A stretch of 64,000 nt of DNA from Paenibacillus sp. FSL W8-0426 (GTDB lineage: Bacteria > Bacillota > Bacilli > Paenibacillales > Paenibacillaceae), in the NCBI RefSeq assembly GCF_037969725.1, contig NZ_CP150203.1, positions 1,132,001 through 1,196,000 on the forward strand, given 5' to 3'. The notes under the pieces are model-generated. The model saw only the letters and a list, made by a program, of their open reading frames with translations. It ran no database searches and was not told the DNA's origin. This document shows, piece by piece, positions 1 to 8,304 of the stretch. The number at the start of each line of letters is the position of its first letter. Position 1 is the stretch's first letter. A program made the translations under genes and the position numbers.

Positions 1-354
1 GCGATCCATATCCTCATCCTTGATGCCCGTAACGACATCTTTGCCGTTGTTGTAGACGTATTTGGCAGAAGCAACGACGCCTTTGGCGGTATCAGACACA
101 GCGCCACCAATGTCGTTCAAGCCATGATCCACCGTGGCTCCATCGTTTGTAATTACCCCTTTAGCGACATCATATACACCGCTGGCAAGATCGCCCACCG
201 TGCGTCCGGTATGTACGGTTGCTTTTTCAACGCCGTTGCCGACTTCTTTGATATATTGGCTGCCTGTGACTTCACCAACAACCCGGACGGATCCGCCGAG
301 CACTCTGCCTGTAACTTTTCCCGCGAATTGCCCCAAATCTTTTAGAAAGCTCAT
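1..354 (-). CDS. hypothetical protein, C-terminus beyond the window edge
   Basis: Reading the minus strand from an ATG at 354 gives 118 uninterrupted codons that run off the left end. A clear ribosome site (TAAGGAGA, 363-370) lies eight bases before the start. The visible protein begins MSFLKDLGQFAGKVTGRVLG and is rich in Gly, Val, Lys and Thr, with recurring 'VxDxAxGV' type phrases (VGDLASGVYDVAKGV, VSDTAKGVVASAKYV). This suggests an amphipathic, repeat-like helical protein. There is no signal peptide and no obvious membrane span. I do not recognise the family. It points away from the CRISPR leader that starts near 470. Its upstream 100 bases are the only place for its promoter. Confidence 0.7.
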   Translation of the reverse strand, partial: MSFLKDLGQFAGKVTGRVLGGSVRVVGEVTGSQYIKEVGNGVEKATVHTGRTVGDLASGVYDVAKGVITNDGATVDHGLNDIGGAVSDTAKGVVASAKYVYNNGKDVVTGIKDEDMDR

Positions 355-469
355 ATTGTCATTCTCCTTAGACACACGTTAGGTACTCAAAGTATGCGTT
401 GTTTTTCTTATTCATAATTGTATTATATACGGATATAAGGGGAAAAGCGGCGCAGGGATTTGGAAATTT

Positions 470-652
470 AGGTACGAACCCCATGCTCACATGAATTTCC
501 CGGGGGATTCGCACCTCGGAATTTGTCGAAAAGATCGTTTTCGTGACCTTTTGGCAATGGATTTGCTCCATTAGTTGAGTGATGTATAATAAAAAAGATG
601 AAGTTACGTAACGATTGTTCCGATTGACACATTTGTTACTTCATTTTTTGCT
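470..652 (+). promoter_or_regulatory. CRISPR leader 1
   Basis: AT-rich sequence directly before the first CRISPR repeat, ending in ATTTTTTGCT. About 90 bases (470-562) are closely similar to the block at 6639-6735 in front of the second array, including 'GCTCACATG', 'GGGGATTCGCACCTC' and 'GAATTTGTCGAAA'. The block opens with an imperfect inverted repeat (470-480 with 506-516) that is perfect in the second leader. Conservation next to two separate repeats is the reason for calling it a leader. Promoter activity is inferred. Confidence 0.7.
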
Positions 653-811
653 GTCGCACTCCGTATGGAGTGCGTGGATTGAAATAAATCTCTATCAAGC
701 GAGGTGCAGCAGCTCAATGAAATCGCACTCCGTATGGAGTGCGTGGATTGAAAGCCATGCAGCTCCATCACTTTTACCTGTCGCACTCTCTATGGAGCGC
801 ATAACAACAGA
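653..811 (+). CRISPR. CRISPR mini-array 1 (three repeats, two spacers; subtype I-C-like repeat)
   Basis: Repeats at 653-684, 722-753 and 780-811. The 32-base repeat starts GTCGCACTCCGTATGGAG and ends GTGGATTGAAA. It contains a seven-base stem (GCACTCC/GGAGTGC) around a GTAT loop, the form typical of subtype I-C repeats. Repeat 2 has A instead of G at its first base. Repeat 3 keeps only the first half and is degenerate from about base 10 on, as expected at the trailer end. Spacers are 685-721 (37 bases) and 754-779 (26 bases, unusually short). No cas gene is present in the window. A strong hairpin terminator follows. Confidence 0.85.
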
Positions 812-825
812 AAACCTGGAATGCG

Positions 826-868
826 ACAAAGATGCGTAAACGATTGTTTACGCATCTTTGTGTTGTTT
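826..868 (+). terminator. hairpin terminator after CRISPR array 1
   Basis: Perfect 16-base stem ACAAAGATGCGTAAAC (826-841) with GTTTACGCATCTTTGT (846-861), four-base loop, followed by GTTGTTTC. It closes the array transcript or insulates it from the next gene. Confidence 0.7.
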
Positions 869-965
869 CATATGTGGTTGTATCAAGACCAATTCTTCAT
901 ATTTTTCCCTGATTGACCGATAACTACTATGAAGTAGATGAAATAATTGGGAAGGGGAGAATTAA

Positions 966-1631
966 TTGCAAGAACAATATGCTTTAGAGAAGAAGAGAGT
1001 CATACGTGGCTTTCTGATTGCAGCTGTGTTGGCCACACTCGTGCTCGGAGGTTTTATCGTCTCGGGTTTGGTCAACAACGCGAAGTATGCGGAGGGGCCC
1101 AGAGATTTGAACCATTTGGATCCTGGAACCCTAAAGGCAGGGGACTACGTCGAGGTACAGTTCGAGAAGATGCACCAAGCTTTTGCCAGGTATTATATGC
1201 AGCGGGAAGGAAATGATCTGGAGGTGAATCACTACCTGTATTACATCTATCCTTATCAAGAAAAAGGACTCATTGTGCAAGTGCTCGCACAACATTCATC
1301 CCGATACGACCAGCTTGCGTATTCTTCGAATAATGGCGAACTGTCTGTGGATACCACGATATACAACACGGGCAGTATGCAAAAGATAGACCCCGAGATT
1401 AAGGGGCACGCCACTGAATATATGAAGGAACTTACGGGTACCGAAAAACCATTCGAGGAAGAGTTCTGGCCTTATATGCTTAATTTGGACATTCCTAAGG
1501 AAATTGGAGAGGATCAGTCGTCGTTCATACTTCAAATTCTGGGAGGCATTTATCTAGGCATTATGCTATTGGTCGGTCTAATCGTACTCGGAAGATTGAG
1601 TGTGCTGAAGCATAAATACCGTCAGTATTAA
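966..1631 (+). CDS. membrane protein of unknown function
   Basis: 221 residues. The TTG start at 966 is chosen because GGGGAGA lies seven to thirteen bases before it and no in-frame ATG follows closely. One membrane span near residues 15-37 and a second near 188-212 flank a roughly 150-residue hydrophilic domain, which should face outside, with a short basic cytoplasmic tail (KHKYRQY). The extracytoplasmic part has no motif I recognise. It stands alone: a terminator lies upstream, and the 299 bases downstream to the next gene show no clear signal. Confidence 0.7.
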   Translation: MQEQYALEKKRVIRGFLIAAVLATLVLGGFIVSGLVNNAKYAEGPRDLNHLDPGTLKAGDYVEVQFEKMHQAFARYYMQREGNDLEVNHYLYYIYPYQEKGLIVQVLAQHSSRYDQLAYSSNNGELSVDTTIYNTGSMQKIDPEIKGHATEYMKELTGTEKPFEEEFWPYMLNLDIPKEIGEDQSSFILQILGGIYLGIMLLVGLIVLGRLSVLKHKYRQY

Positions 1632-1930
1632 TACATAAGATTGGGCAAAATAGCGTTGTAATAAGCGTGAGCTGATTCAACTGTGATTGCAAAAATCCTC
1701 CAAATCATGTGATCTGAAATAAGAAAGAGCCCAAAAACCCGGGGATAACCTCGATCCGAATATGTTTTTGACTGTTGGTGTGGTCACATATAAAATGACT
1801 TGTTCAACTTCTTTACAGGGCCCCATAAGAAAATTTTTACGAAACCCTTAGCATTTACAAAATATGGAGTATGATTATACGCACGATCAAGTATAATGGT
1901 AGTCAATGAAATGAATGGGGAGGATTTACC

Positions 1931-2278
1931 TTGGAACATCGTCAGAATGATTGGGATCAGAATTTTCATGATCCACTCATGCCACCGCCACCACCATATA
2001 TGCCGCTGAAAACGAATGGCAAATCGATTGCCGCACTCGTTTTGGGGATATTGTCCATCATGATTCCATACCTTGGATTTTTGATCGGGATCGTTGCCAT
2101 CATCTTTGCAGCACTGGCCCTCAAAGAACTCAAGGTTCGCATGGAGCAGGGGAAAGGGCTGGCCATCGCCGGTCTCGTCTGCGGAATCATCGGTACAGCG
2201 ATTTATGCCATCATTATGTTGATTCTTCTCATTGTCTTCTTCGCGGCAGCTGCCGGAAGCAGTTATTACGGCTACTAA
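1931..2278 (+). CDS. DUF4190 domain membrane protein (copy 1)
   Basis: 115 residues from a TTG start with GGGAGGAT upstream. The short N-terminus is proline-rich (five prolines at 17-23). The DUF4190 core follows, starting KTNGKSIAALVLGILS, with two membrane helices (about 34-60 and 77-108) and the family phrase 'GxGLAIAGLVCGIIG' between them. The function of this family is not established; it is common in Gram-positive bacteria. A close paralogue with the same start codon and layout lies at 6242-6592. A strong terminator follows at 2351-2398. Confidence 0.85.
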   Translation: MEHRQNDWDQNFHDPLMPPPPPYMPLKTNGKSIAALVLGILSIMIPYLGFLIGIVAIIFAALALKELKVRMEQGKGLAIAGLVCGIIGTAIYAIIMLILLIVFFAAAAGSSYYGY

Positions 2279-2350
2279 AGCCCCATTGAGAGATGGAGTC
2301 GGCCATTCTGATTGCATGGTCATACTGACATCTTAGTTTGGATGATAAAA

Positions 2351-2398
2351 AGACGGTCTTCAGGTCATTTGCGGATGATCTGTAGATCGTCTTTTTTT
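2351..2398 (+). terminator. rho-independent terminator of DUF4190 copy 1
   Basis: Eighteen-base stem from AGACGGTCTTCAGGTCAT pairing with ATGATCTGTAGATCGTCT (one mismatch, two wobble pairs), loop TTGCGG, then a run of T. Confidence 0.85.
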
Positions 2399-2453
2399 GG
2401 CGTGGTAAGGGAAGATGAGGCAGCATCCAAGCGATGAAAGTCAGTTACATTTC

Positions 2454-2533
2454 AAAAAAAGCAAGGCCGTACATGAAGCATCACCCTCCAACGATTGGAC
2501 CGAGTTGGGCGAACATTTCATGCATGCCTTGCT
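2454..2533 (-). terminator. terminator of the yhgE-like gene
   Basis: On the minus strand an AGCAAGGC...GGCCTTGC stem, extended by ATGAA/TTCAT pairing, is followed by TTTTTTT (plus-strand A run 2454-2460). It lies just past the stop codon at 2565. Confidence 0.7.
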
Positions 2534-2564
2534 CTATTAACGATTGGACGTTTAAAGGGAAAAC

Positions 2565-4751
2565 CTAAGCATGAAACGCCGCTTCACCTTGAACTTGTTT
2601 GACGTTCCCTGTACGGTGTTTCATGAAATACGCAAACGTGGCACCAAGGCCGATGACGGCAAAAATGCACATGATCCCGAGTTGATCCCAGGCTACGCCG
2701 AACAAGCCGCTGCTAATGATCGCTTTGTAGCCTGTCACCGAATAGGTCATCGGCAGCCATGGATTGAAGCCTTTCATCCAATCTGGAATGAGCTCCAGCG
2801 GGAAGGTTCCGGCACTGGTGGTCAGTTGGAATATCAACATCAGAATGGCGATGAAACGTCCCGGGTTATCCAGCCAGGTCACCAGCGCTTGTATGATGAA
2901 CATGAACGTCAAGCTGGTCACAAAGCTGAACAGCAGGAAGAGCGGAACGCTTTGGACCTCCAGCCCGAGTCCGTAAAGCACAAGCAGGGAGGCCAGCAGC
3001 GACTGCGCCGCGCTCATGAGGCTGAATGCCAGCGTTTTGCTGACGAACCGATTCCAGCTGCTGGCTTCAGCCACGGCGCCGTCACGCACCGGCACGACCA
3101 GTGTGGCGATCAGCGCACCGACGAATAGACCCAGGGACATGAAATAAGGCGAGAATCCCGTACCATAGTTCGGAACTTCATTATATTTCTGTTCTTCGAC
3201 CTGAACCGGCTGCGCGTACATGGATACAAGTTCATCTGTTTTGGTGACGCTGGACGTTTCCTCTGCTGCTTCATTTAGCTTGTCGGCAAGCGTACCCGAT
3301 CCGTCAGCCAGCTTGACGGTGGCATCGTTGAGTTTGCCCGCGCCTTCATCCAGTTGGCGGGAGCCGTCCGCAACCGTTGCGATGCCTCCAGCGAGCTGCT
3401 GCACGCCATCGGTGAGCCGACCGGTGCTGGCGTTTAACTGTCCGGTGCCCTGAGCGAGCTTTGCTCCACCCGCCGCGGCTTCGGCCAGCTTGGCGTTGAA
3501 TTGCTTCATATTGTTCGCGAGCTGATCCTGCCCATCGGCCAGCTGCGATACCCCTTGCAGCAATTGCTCCTGGCCCTGCACAAGCTGCGAACTGCCCTGA
3601 TGCAGCTGCTGTTGGGCAGCTTCCAGCGTCCGGCTGCCTTCAACGAGCTGCTGCCCGCCCTGATAAACCTGCTCGCTGCCTGCGGCAACGGCCTGGCTTG
3701 CGGCGAGCAGCTTCTGCACTTCGGGGGTTGCCGCCAGTTGCGGGCTGCTCTGCGCGAGCTGCTCGAGCCCTTGGGCCACCGCTTTCGCGCCTTCGGCGAC
3801 TTGGCCGCTGCCCGCCACCGAGGCCTGTAGTCCGGCGGTGAGCTTCGCCGCGCCTTCCTCGGACGAGGCCAGGCCTGCATCGAGCTTGGCTGCGCCGTCA
3901 CGCGTGGCATTGGCACCGCTCAGCAGCGACTGGCCTCCGGCGGACACTTTGGCGGCTCCTACCGTCAGTTGGTCTCCCGCTTCGGACAACCGGGACAAAC
4001 CGCCCGAGAGGGTAGATGCAGCGTCATGCAGTTTGCCGACGCCTTGCGCCAATTGTTTCGCGCCGGTTTGCAGCGTTTGCGAACCGTTTTCCAGCTCGCC
4101 CGCGCCGCTGGCGAGCTTCGCCAGATTTTCCTTGAGCGTGGTTGCGCCGTCATGCAAACGGGATGCGCCGTCGCTCAACTGTCCGGCACCGTCCCCTGCA
4201 TCTGCCAGTCCGTTCGAGATGACGGCTACCTGGTCGAGCAACGTTTCCGTATAGGTTTCCGTGACTTTGGCGGACACTTTGGCTTTGATCTGTTTTACCG
4301 CCGTTCCCCCGATCTGGCCTGCGAGAAAATTGTATCCTTCGTTTGGTTCATAGATCAGTTCGGCAGGCTCGGGATGATCGTCCATCAAAGTGGTTGCACG
4401 GGCGGAGAAGTCCTCGGGGATTACGATCGTCATATAATACGCGTTATCCTTCATGCCCTCGTCGGCCTGTTCGCGTGAGACGAACTGCCAGTTGAAGTCA
4501 TCGCTTTTCTTCAGCTCGTCGACCAGATTCTGCCCGACTTCCAGCGTTTGCTCATTGTAAGTTGCTCCTTGGTCATTGTTGACCACCGCGACAGGCAGTT
4601 CGTTCATTTTGCCGTAAGGGTCCCAGAAGGCTTCCAAAAACATGCCGCTGTACAGCACCGGTATAAACAGCACAACGATAATCGGTATGATTACTTTCGG
4701 TTTTCTGAGGGCGGACCCGAGTTCCCGAAAAAACACAGTCATTGATTTCAT
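2565..4751 (-). CDS. yhgE: YhgE/Pip-family membrane protein
   Basis: 728 residues. The start at 4751 is preferred over longer in-frame starts because GGGGAGAG precedes it and the first membrane helix (about 20-40) then sits at the N-terminus. An extracytoplasmic domain follows, then roughly 280 residues (about 190-480) of repeated heptad-like units of the type 'L-x-x-G-A-x-x-L', an extended coiled or rod region. The last 200 residues hold five or six membrane helices of the ABC-2 permease type. The family includes the Lactococcus phage infection protein Pip and Bacillus YhgE. A transport or membrane-stress role is suspected but not proven. The gene lies 58 bases downstream of its TetR regulator, the same order as yhgD-yhgE in Bacillus subtilis. 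Confidence 0.9.
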   Translation of the reverse strand: MKSMTVFFRELGSALRKPKVIIPIIVVLFIPVLYSGMFLEAFWDPYGKMNELPVAVVNNDQGATYNEQTLEVGQNLVDELKKSDDFNWQFVSREQADEGMKDNAYYMTIVIPEDFSARATTLMDDHPEPAELIYEPNEGYNFLAGQIGGTAVKQIKAKVSAKVTETYTETLLDQVAVISNGLADAGDGAGQLSDGASRLHDGATTLKENLAKLASGAGELENGSQTLQTGAKQLAQGVGKLHDAASTLSGGLSRLSEAGDQLTVGAAKVSAGGQSLLSGANATRDGAAKLDAGLASSEEGAAKLTAGLQASVAGSGQVAEGAKAVAQGLEQLAQSSPQLAATPEVQKLLAASQAVAAGSEQVYQGGQQLVEGSRTLEAAQQQLHQGSSQLVQGQEQLLQGVSQLADGQDQLANNMKQFNAKLAEAAAGGAKLAQGTGQLNASTGRLTDGVQQLAGGIATVADGSRQLDEGAGKLNDATVKLADGSGTLADKLNEAAEETSSVTKTDELVSMYAQPVQVEEQKYNEVPNYGTGFSPYFMSLGLFVGALIATLVVPVRDGAVAEASSWNRFVSKTLAFSLMSAAQSLLASLLVLYGLGLEVQSVPLFLLFSFVTSLTFMFIIQALVTWLDNPGRFIAILMLIFQLTTSAGTFPLELIPDWMKGFNPWLPMTYSVTGYKAIISSGLFGVAWDQLGIMCIFAVIGLGATFAYFMKHRTGNVKQVQGEAAFHA

Positions 4752-4809
4752 GATGTTCTCTCCCCATCGTTTCTTGTTCTCTCTATATGGATTGCATGCG
4801 CGGGTTCCT

Positions 4810-5388
4810 CTAAGTCGGGGATAGTCCGTTCTTGAGGAACGGCCCGACAAATGCCTTAATCTGCTCCTTATGGAGCGCAGGATGCACTTTGTTCCAATCG
4901 GAGGCCAGGGTGACGTACAGCTTAAACAGCACAAATGCGACGATCTTCGGGTCCTCCTGCCTGATCTGTCCCAATGTCATTGCACGTTTGACCTGCCGCT
5001 CCAAATATTCGAGGATCGCCGTTTCCACCTTTTGCAGCCCTTCCTTCGCCTGCGGCGTACCGAAATCATGAACCTCCTGAAAGAGCTTCAGCAGCAGCTC
5101 GTGCTCCTGCCTGTACTCCAGCAAAGCATCCATGCTCTCATGCACATTGTCGAGAAAAGAGTGCTCTTCTTTCACGGTTTGCTCCGTAATTCGTTTCATG
5201 TCGGCAATGATGGAGTGCAAAATTTCGCGGAACAGCTCTTCTTTGTTTTCGAAAAAATTGTAAATCGTGCCTTTGCCCACATGCGCCAGTCTGGCCACTT
5301 GCTCCATGGTCGTTGCCTTATAGCCAAACAGGGAGAAGGATTTCTCCGCAGCGGAGACGACCTGCTGCCTTCGGTTGATATCGGCCAT
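4810..5388 (-). CDS. yhgD: TetR/AcrR family regulator next to yhgE
   Basis: 192 residues. ATG at 5388 with AAGGAGGTG ten bases upstream. The N-terminal helix-turn-helix covers residues about 8-55 (TTMEQVARLAHVGKGTIYNF is the recognition region), followed by an all-helical ligand domain. It is the first gene of a probable two-gene unit with the YhgE-like membrane protein, so it most likely represses that gene and itself. A candidate operator lies 67-95 bases upstream (5455-5483). The inducer is unknown. Confidence 0.88.
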   Translation of the reverse strand: MADINRRQQVVSAAEKSFSLFGYKATTMEQVARLAHVGKGTIYNFFENKEELFREILHSIIADMKRITEQTVKEEHSFLDNVHESMDALLEYRQEHELLLKLFQEVHDFGTPQAKEGLQKVETAILEYLERQVKRAMTLGQIRQEDPKIVAFVLFKLYVTLASDWNKVHPALHKEQIKAFVGPFLKNGLSPT

Positions 5389-5454
5389 GCATATTCACCT
5401 CCTTGTCAGAAAGGATGTTGATCTCATGTACTGTTGTACCTGATTTATGGAATT

Positions 5455-5483
5455 GACCAATTTACTATATCGGTCATTTGGTC
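5455..5483. promoter_or_regulatory. candidate TetR operator between yhgD and the lipoprotein gene
   Basis: GACCAAT (5455-5461) and ATCGGTC (5469-5475) form an imperfect palindrome with seven-base spacing. A third half-site, ATTTGGTC, follows at 5476-5483. The position in the divergent intergenic region fits a TetR site. This is inference from symmetry only. Confidence 0.4.
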
Positions 5484-5639
5484 GAATTAACTGTAGCATC
5501 TGGACCAGAGATCCGCATGTGATGTTCGTCATACTTTTGGGAGGTAATAGAGGAAATGGGGAAATGAAAAGAGGGAGTAACAATAATGTCATCCACCTAT
5601 TGGGTGATTATGGTACTTTTTGTGAATAGGGGGGACGTC

Positions 5640-6188
5640 ATGAAAAGGTTAGGCATTTGGCTGCTGCTTGGTCTCTCGTTGACAGGCTGCTATGGTGAGA
5701 AAGAAGCGACGGAAACTTCCCGTCTTGAGGGGATCGGCAGTGAGGCAGGTCGTGTAGATGAGCTGGAACAACTGCGGAATGAAAATGCAAAGTTAACGCA
5801 GCAATTAGAAGCGCAGGATGCTGGTCTGGTGAATGAAGAGGAATTGCAGGGGAACATCCGGGAGACGATGAATCTGGCATTCAAGCTGATTTCCGCCATG
5901 GAAAACGAGGACTATGCTTACATGGAGTCCGTGGCTTCTTCTCATGTTGACATCCTCAAAGCGCAAAATTCGATCCGCTTTGAAGACGGCGAGCATAAAT
6001 ACGAAACGGCATTTCTGAAGAACGTCCGTCCGGGAGATTTGGAGTTCAGAGGGTACCATCAGGAAGAAGCGAATCGCTCTGTTCTCATGCTGGCTCGGCT
6101 CTATGATGAAGGGTACGCGGAGTTGGTATTCAATTACATTCGTGCCGAAGATGGGGGCTGGCAGTGGGATGGTTTCTTGACGAACTGA
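5640..6188 (+). CDS. secreted lipoprotein of unknown function
   Basis: 182 residues from ATG 5640, with AGGGGGGA just upstream. Upstream in-frame starts lack a ribosome site and would bury the signal peptide. The lipobox is Leu-Thr-Gly-Cys with the lipidated Cys at 17, so the protein should be anchored on the outer face of the membrane. Residues about 38-60 form a short charged coiled coil (DELEQLRNENAKLTQQLEAQ). The C-terminal 110 residues look like a compact alpha/beta fold, ending in an aromatic stretch (GGWQWDGFLTN). Similar folds occur in NTF2-like lipoproteins, but I cannot assign it. The next gene follows after 53 bases. Confidence 0.75.
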   Translation: MKRLGIWLLLGLSLTGCYGEKEATETSRLEGIGSEAGRVDELEQLRNENAKLTQQLEAQDAGLVNEEELQGNIRETMNLAFKLISAMENEDYAYMESVASSHVDILKAQNSIRFEDGEHKYETAFLKNVRPGDLEFRGYHQEEANRSVLMLARLYDEGYAELVFNYIRAEDGGWQWDGFLTN

Positions 6189-6241
6189 ATATCAGTACCC
6201 TAGTAATGGGGGTTATTGAAGAGAAGTAGGGAGGGTTTACT

Positions 6242-6592
6242 TTGGAACAGCATCAACCTGGTTGGAATCAGCATAGATTAACCCCACCTCCGCCTTATGG
6301 ACCAAAGACGAACGGTAAATCCATTGCCGCTTTGGTCTTGGGCATATTATCGATCATCACTCCGTACGTGGGGCTCCTGATCGGCATTGCTGCCATTATT
6401 TTTGCGTCGTTGTCTCTTAAAGAGATCCAACGCAATCTGGAACAAGGACGGGGAATGGCCATTGCGGGCCTGGTATGCGGCATCATCGGCACGCTTATTT
6501 ATGCGATACTGTTTGTGCTACTTTTGTTTATGGTCTTTTTGTTCAACGAGGTATCCATGTCGGGTGGTGACGTGGGGATTATAGGGATGTAA
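6242..6592 (+). CDS. DUF4190 domain membrane protein (copy 2)
   Basis: 116 residues from a TTG start with AGGGAGGG upstream. Same plan as the gene at 1931-2278: proline-rich N-terminus, then KTNGKSIAALVLGILS, two membrane helices and the phrase GMAIAGLVCGIIG. The two proteins agree over most of their length but differ in the C-terminal tail, so they are older duplicates rather than a recent copy. CRISPR leader 2 begins about 45 bases after the stop codon. Confidence 0.85.
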   Translation: MEQHQPGWNQHRLTPPPPYGPKTNGKSIAALVLGILSIITPYVGLLIGIAAIIFASLSLKEIQRNLEQGRGMAIAGLVCGIIGTLIYAILFVLLLFMVFLFNEVSMSGGDVGIIGM

Positions 6593-6638
6593 GGCAGGAT
6601 TGCTACAACTCAGACAAAGGTTGATTCAGTCTGTAATC

Positions 6639-6831
6639 AGGTGCGAATCTCAAGCTCACATGGTTTTCCTAGGGGATTCGCACCTCAGAATTTGTCGAAA
6701 TTTAGCAAATCATAACCTTTTGGCAACACCTGTCGCAGGAAGTTAGCATGAATAGGGGGTATTGATCATTGGAAGTTGCGGAATAACGTGTTAAATTGTT
6801 TAGGAGAAAGACATATACGTCTTTTTTCGCT
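6639..6831 (+). promoter_or_regulatory. CRISPR leader 2
   Basis: Starts with AGGTGCGAATC (6639-6649) and its perfect inverse GATTCGCACCT (6675-6685). The outer span is 47 bases, exactly as in leader 1. Similarity to leader 1 continues to about 6735 (GAATTTGTCGAAA, AACCTTTTGGCAA). It ends in TTTTTTCGCT before the repeat. Confidence 0.7.
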
Positions 6832-6931
6832 GTCGCACTCCGTATGGAGTGCGTGGATTGAAATTTGCAGCCTAGATTGATTACATTAGAGGGTCACTGG
6901 TCGAACTCCGTATGAAGTGCAGGGATTAAAT
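6832..6931 (+). CRISPR. CRISPR mini-array 2 (two repeats, one spacer)
   Basis: First repeat 6832-6863 is identical to the consensus of array 1. Spacer 6864-6899 is 36 bases. The second repeat 6900-6931 differs at six positions and is the degenerate terminal copy. A minimal array with its own leader and no cas genes nearby. A strong hairpin follows at 7001-7049. Confidence 0.8.
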
Positions 6932-7000
6932 AGAAGAGAGTTTTGAGTTGCCATATTCTCTATTAAAGTAGGGATACTACGAAGTTATATACATGAAATA

Positions 7001-7049
7001 AAAACTCACCTCGTACCCATGTTACACAGGGATACGAGGTGAGTTTTTT
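7001..7049 (+). terminator. terminator after CRISPR array 2
   Basis: Stem AAAACTCACCTCGTA with TACGAGGTGAGTTTT, an inner CCC/GGG pair, then TTTTTT. This parallels the hairpin after array 1. Confidence 0.8.
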
Positions 7050-7161
7050 GTGTTAGATAGAAATGAATGAGATATGAAATAAAATCTATCTGCAAAAGAT
7101 CCAGATAAAAACATATTGATAAATGGAATAATAATCAATATAGTGTTATTAAATGTAAATA

Positions 7162-7857
7162 ATGAGGAAGGGTATGTCGAGCTTATATGAAGGATCTGAA
7201 CTTGACTCGACTGTGACACTACTCAGAATTGCTTATGGTTTAAATAACTGGAGCGAAATAATTGTACTAGGCCAAAACACTATATGATGAATCCATAAGA
7301 ATTTACAATTTAAACATGATAGTTGGATAAGGGGACTTCGGAGAATTACATACGGATCGGGCGCTTGTTTATTATATGGGCTATGCTCTACTGATGCGGG
7401 GAATAGCTTATCAAAAGTTATTGGAATTTGATAAAGCCAGAGAATGTATTAAGGGTTATGGCGATTTTAAATGGTTAAGAATCACAGATGCAGAAACGAT
7501 AGATGAAATTAAATATTATACAGAAATCTCTAAAGTTAATTTGATGGTGTTGGATTTATTGGAAGGTAAAATAGAGGTTTTAGATGAATATTTAGCATTT
7601 ATACTGCAAAGTGAGGACGAGTTGGTTTCTGGGCTCTTAACGCTACTTGAGGCAAATCGATTAAGCGGATTGCCTATAAAGAATTTGGAAAGTTTATTTG
7701 AAAAAAAATACAGGTCATTGACTGGAAGAACATTTCTGATGTAGATGCCTCATATTATCTACAATACAGCTATGAACTAGCAATGTATTACGGAAGGAAC
7801 GGGAGAAACGCCCAAGCAGAACGAGTACTATTAAATTGTGCTTCAAATCATTCATAA
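7162..7857 (+). pseudogene. decayed TPR-type regulator (C-terminal part)
   Basis: Three pieces of one protein can be read in changing frames. The first starts near 7162 and contains 'LLRIAYGLNNWSEIIVLGQN', then hits TGA. The second reads '...GELHTDRALVYY' and runs on through 7376-7744 ('YQKLLEFDKARECIKGYGDF'). The third reads 'DWKNISDVDASYYLQYSYEL...' to the stop at 7855-7857. The last frame change falls on an eight-A run (7701-7708); one more A would join the pieces. The text resembles the tetratricopeptide half of helix-turn-helix/TPR regulators found in Paenibacillus. The DNA-binding N-terminus is missing. An in-frame TAA near 7328 is another lesion. Base composition is clearly more AT-rich than the flanks. 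Confidence 0.65.
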
Positions 7858-8021
7858 CTATGTTGGTCTAAGTTGGATAAGAGTTTCTATAAACGAAGAA
7901 TAACAAACACAGCTTTGACGTGCCTGCGCATGCTCTCCCTGCTTTGATTAAATCTAGCTGATTCCACAGCCCCATTACCTTGTACATGGTATAATCTTCC
8001 CTAGTTGGGAGGTGAGTCAAC

Positions 8022-8279
8022 ATGGATAGGGGAATGCTAAAAAAGTACAAATATGGAGCGATTTTGGCTGGCGTTGCTACATTTCTTTTTGCGTTCGTTT
8101 ACGGGAAAGGAAACTGGTTGTCCTTTCTCTTGGTATTTGTTTGTCTTTACTGCGTTTTTATGTATTATTATAAAGAGCATCAAATCAACAAAGTAATTTC
8201 TACAGAAGACTATGAAAAAGAAAAGTTGCCCATAAAGCTCACTACGATAAACAAGTTGAGATTTTTATGGGGGGGTTAA
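8022..8279 (+). CDS. small membrane protein of unknown function
   Basis: 85 residues with GGGAGGTGAG upstream of ATG 8022. Two adjacent membrane helices (about 12-30 and 33-50) with a tight turn (GKGNW) between them, then a charged cytoplasmic tail of about 35 residues. Aromatic and lysine-rich, no recognised domain. It stands alone and ends in its own terminator. Confidence 0.65.
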   Translation: MDRGMLKKYKYGAILAGVATFLFAFVYGKGNWLSFLLVFVCLYCVFMYYYKEHQINKVISTEDYEKEKLPIKLTTINKLRFLWGG

Positions 8280-8304
8280 GCACTCACCTAGGGGTGCTTT
8301 TTTT
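8278..8304 (+). terminator. terminator of the small membrane protein gene
   Basis: AAGCAC stem with GTGCTT, then TTTTTTT. Confidence 0.7.

Noticed and set aside
947..1216. Plus-strand frame of 89 codons overlapping the membrane protein at 966
   Set aside because: Different frame from the gene with ribosome site and membrane helices; Arg/Gly-rich shadow text.
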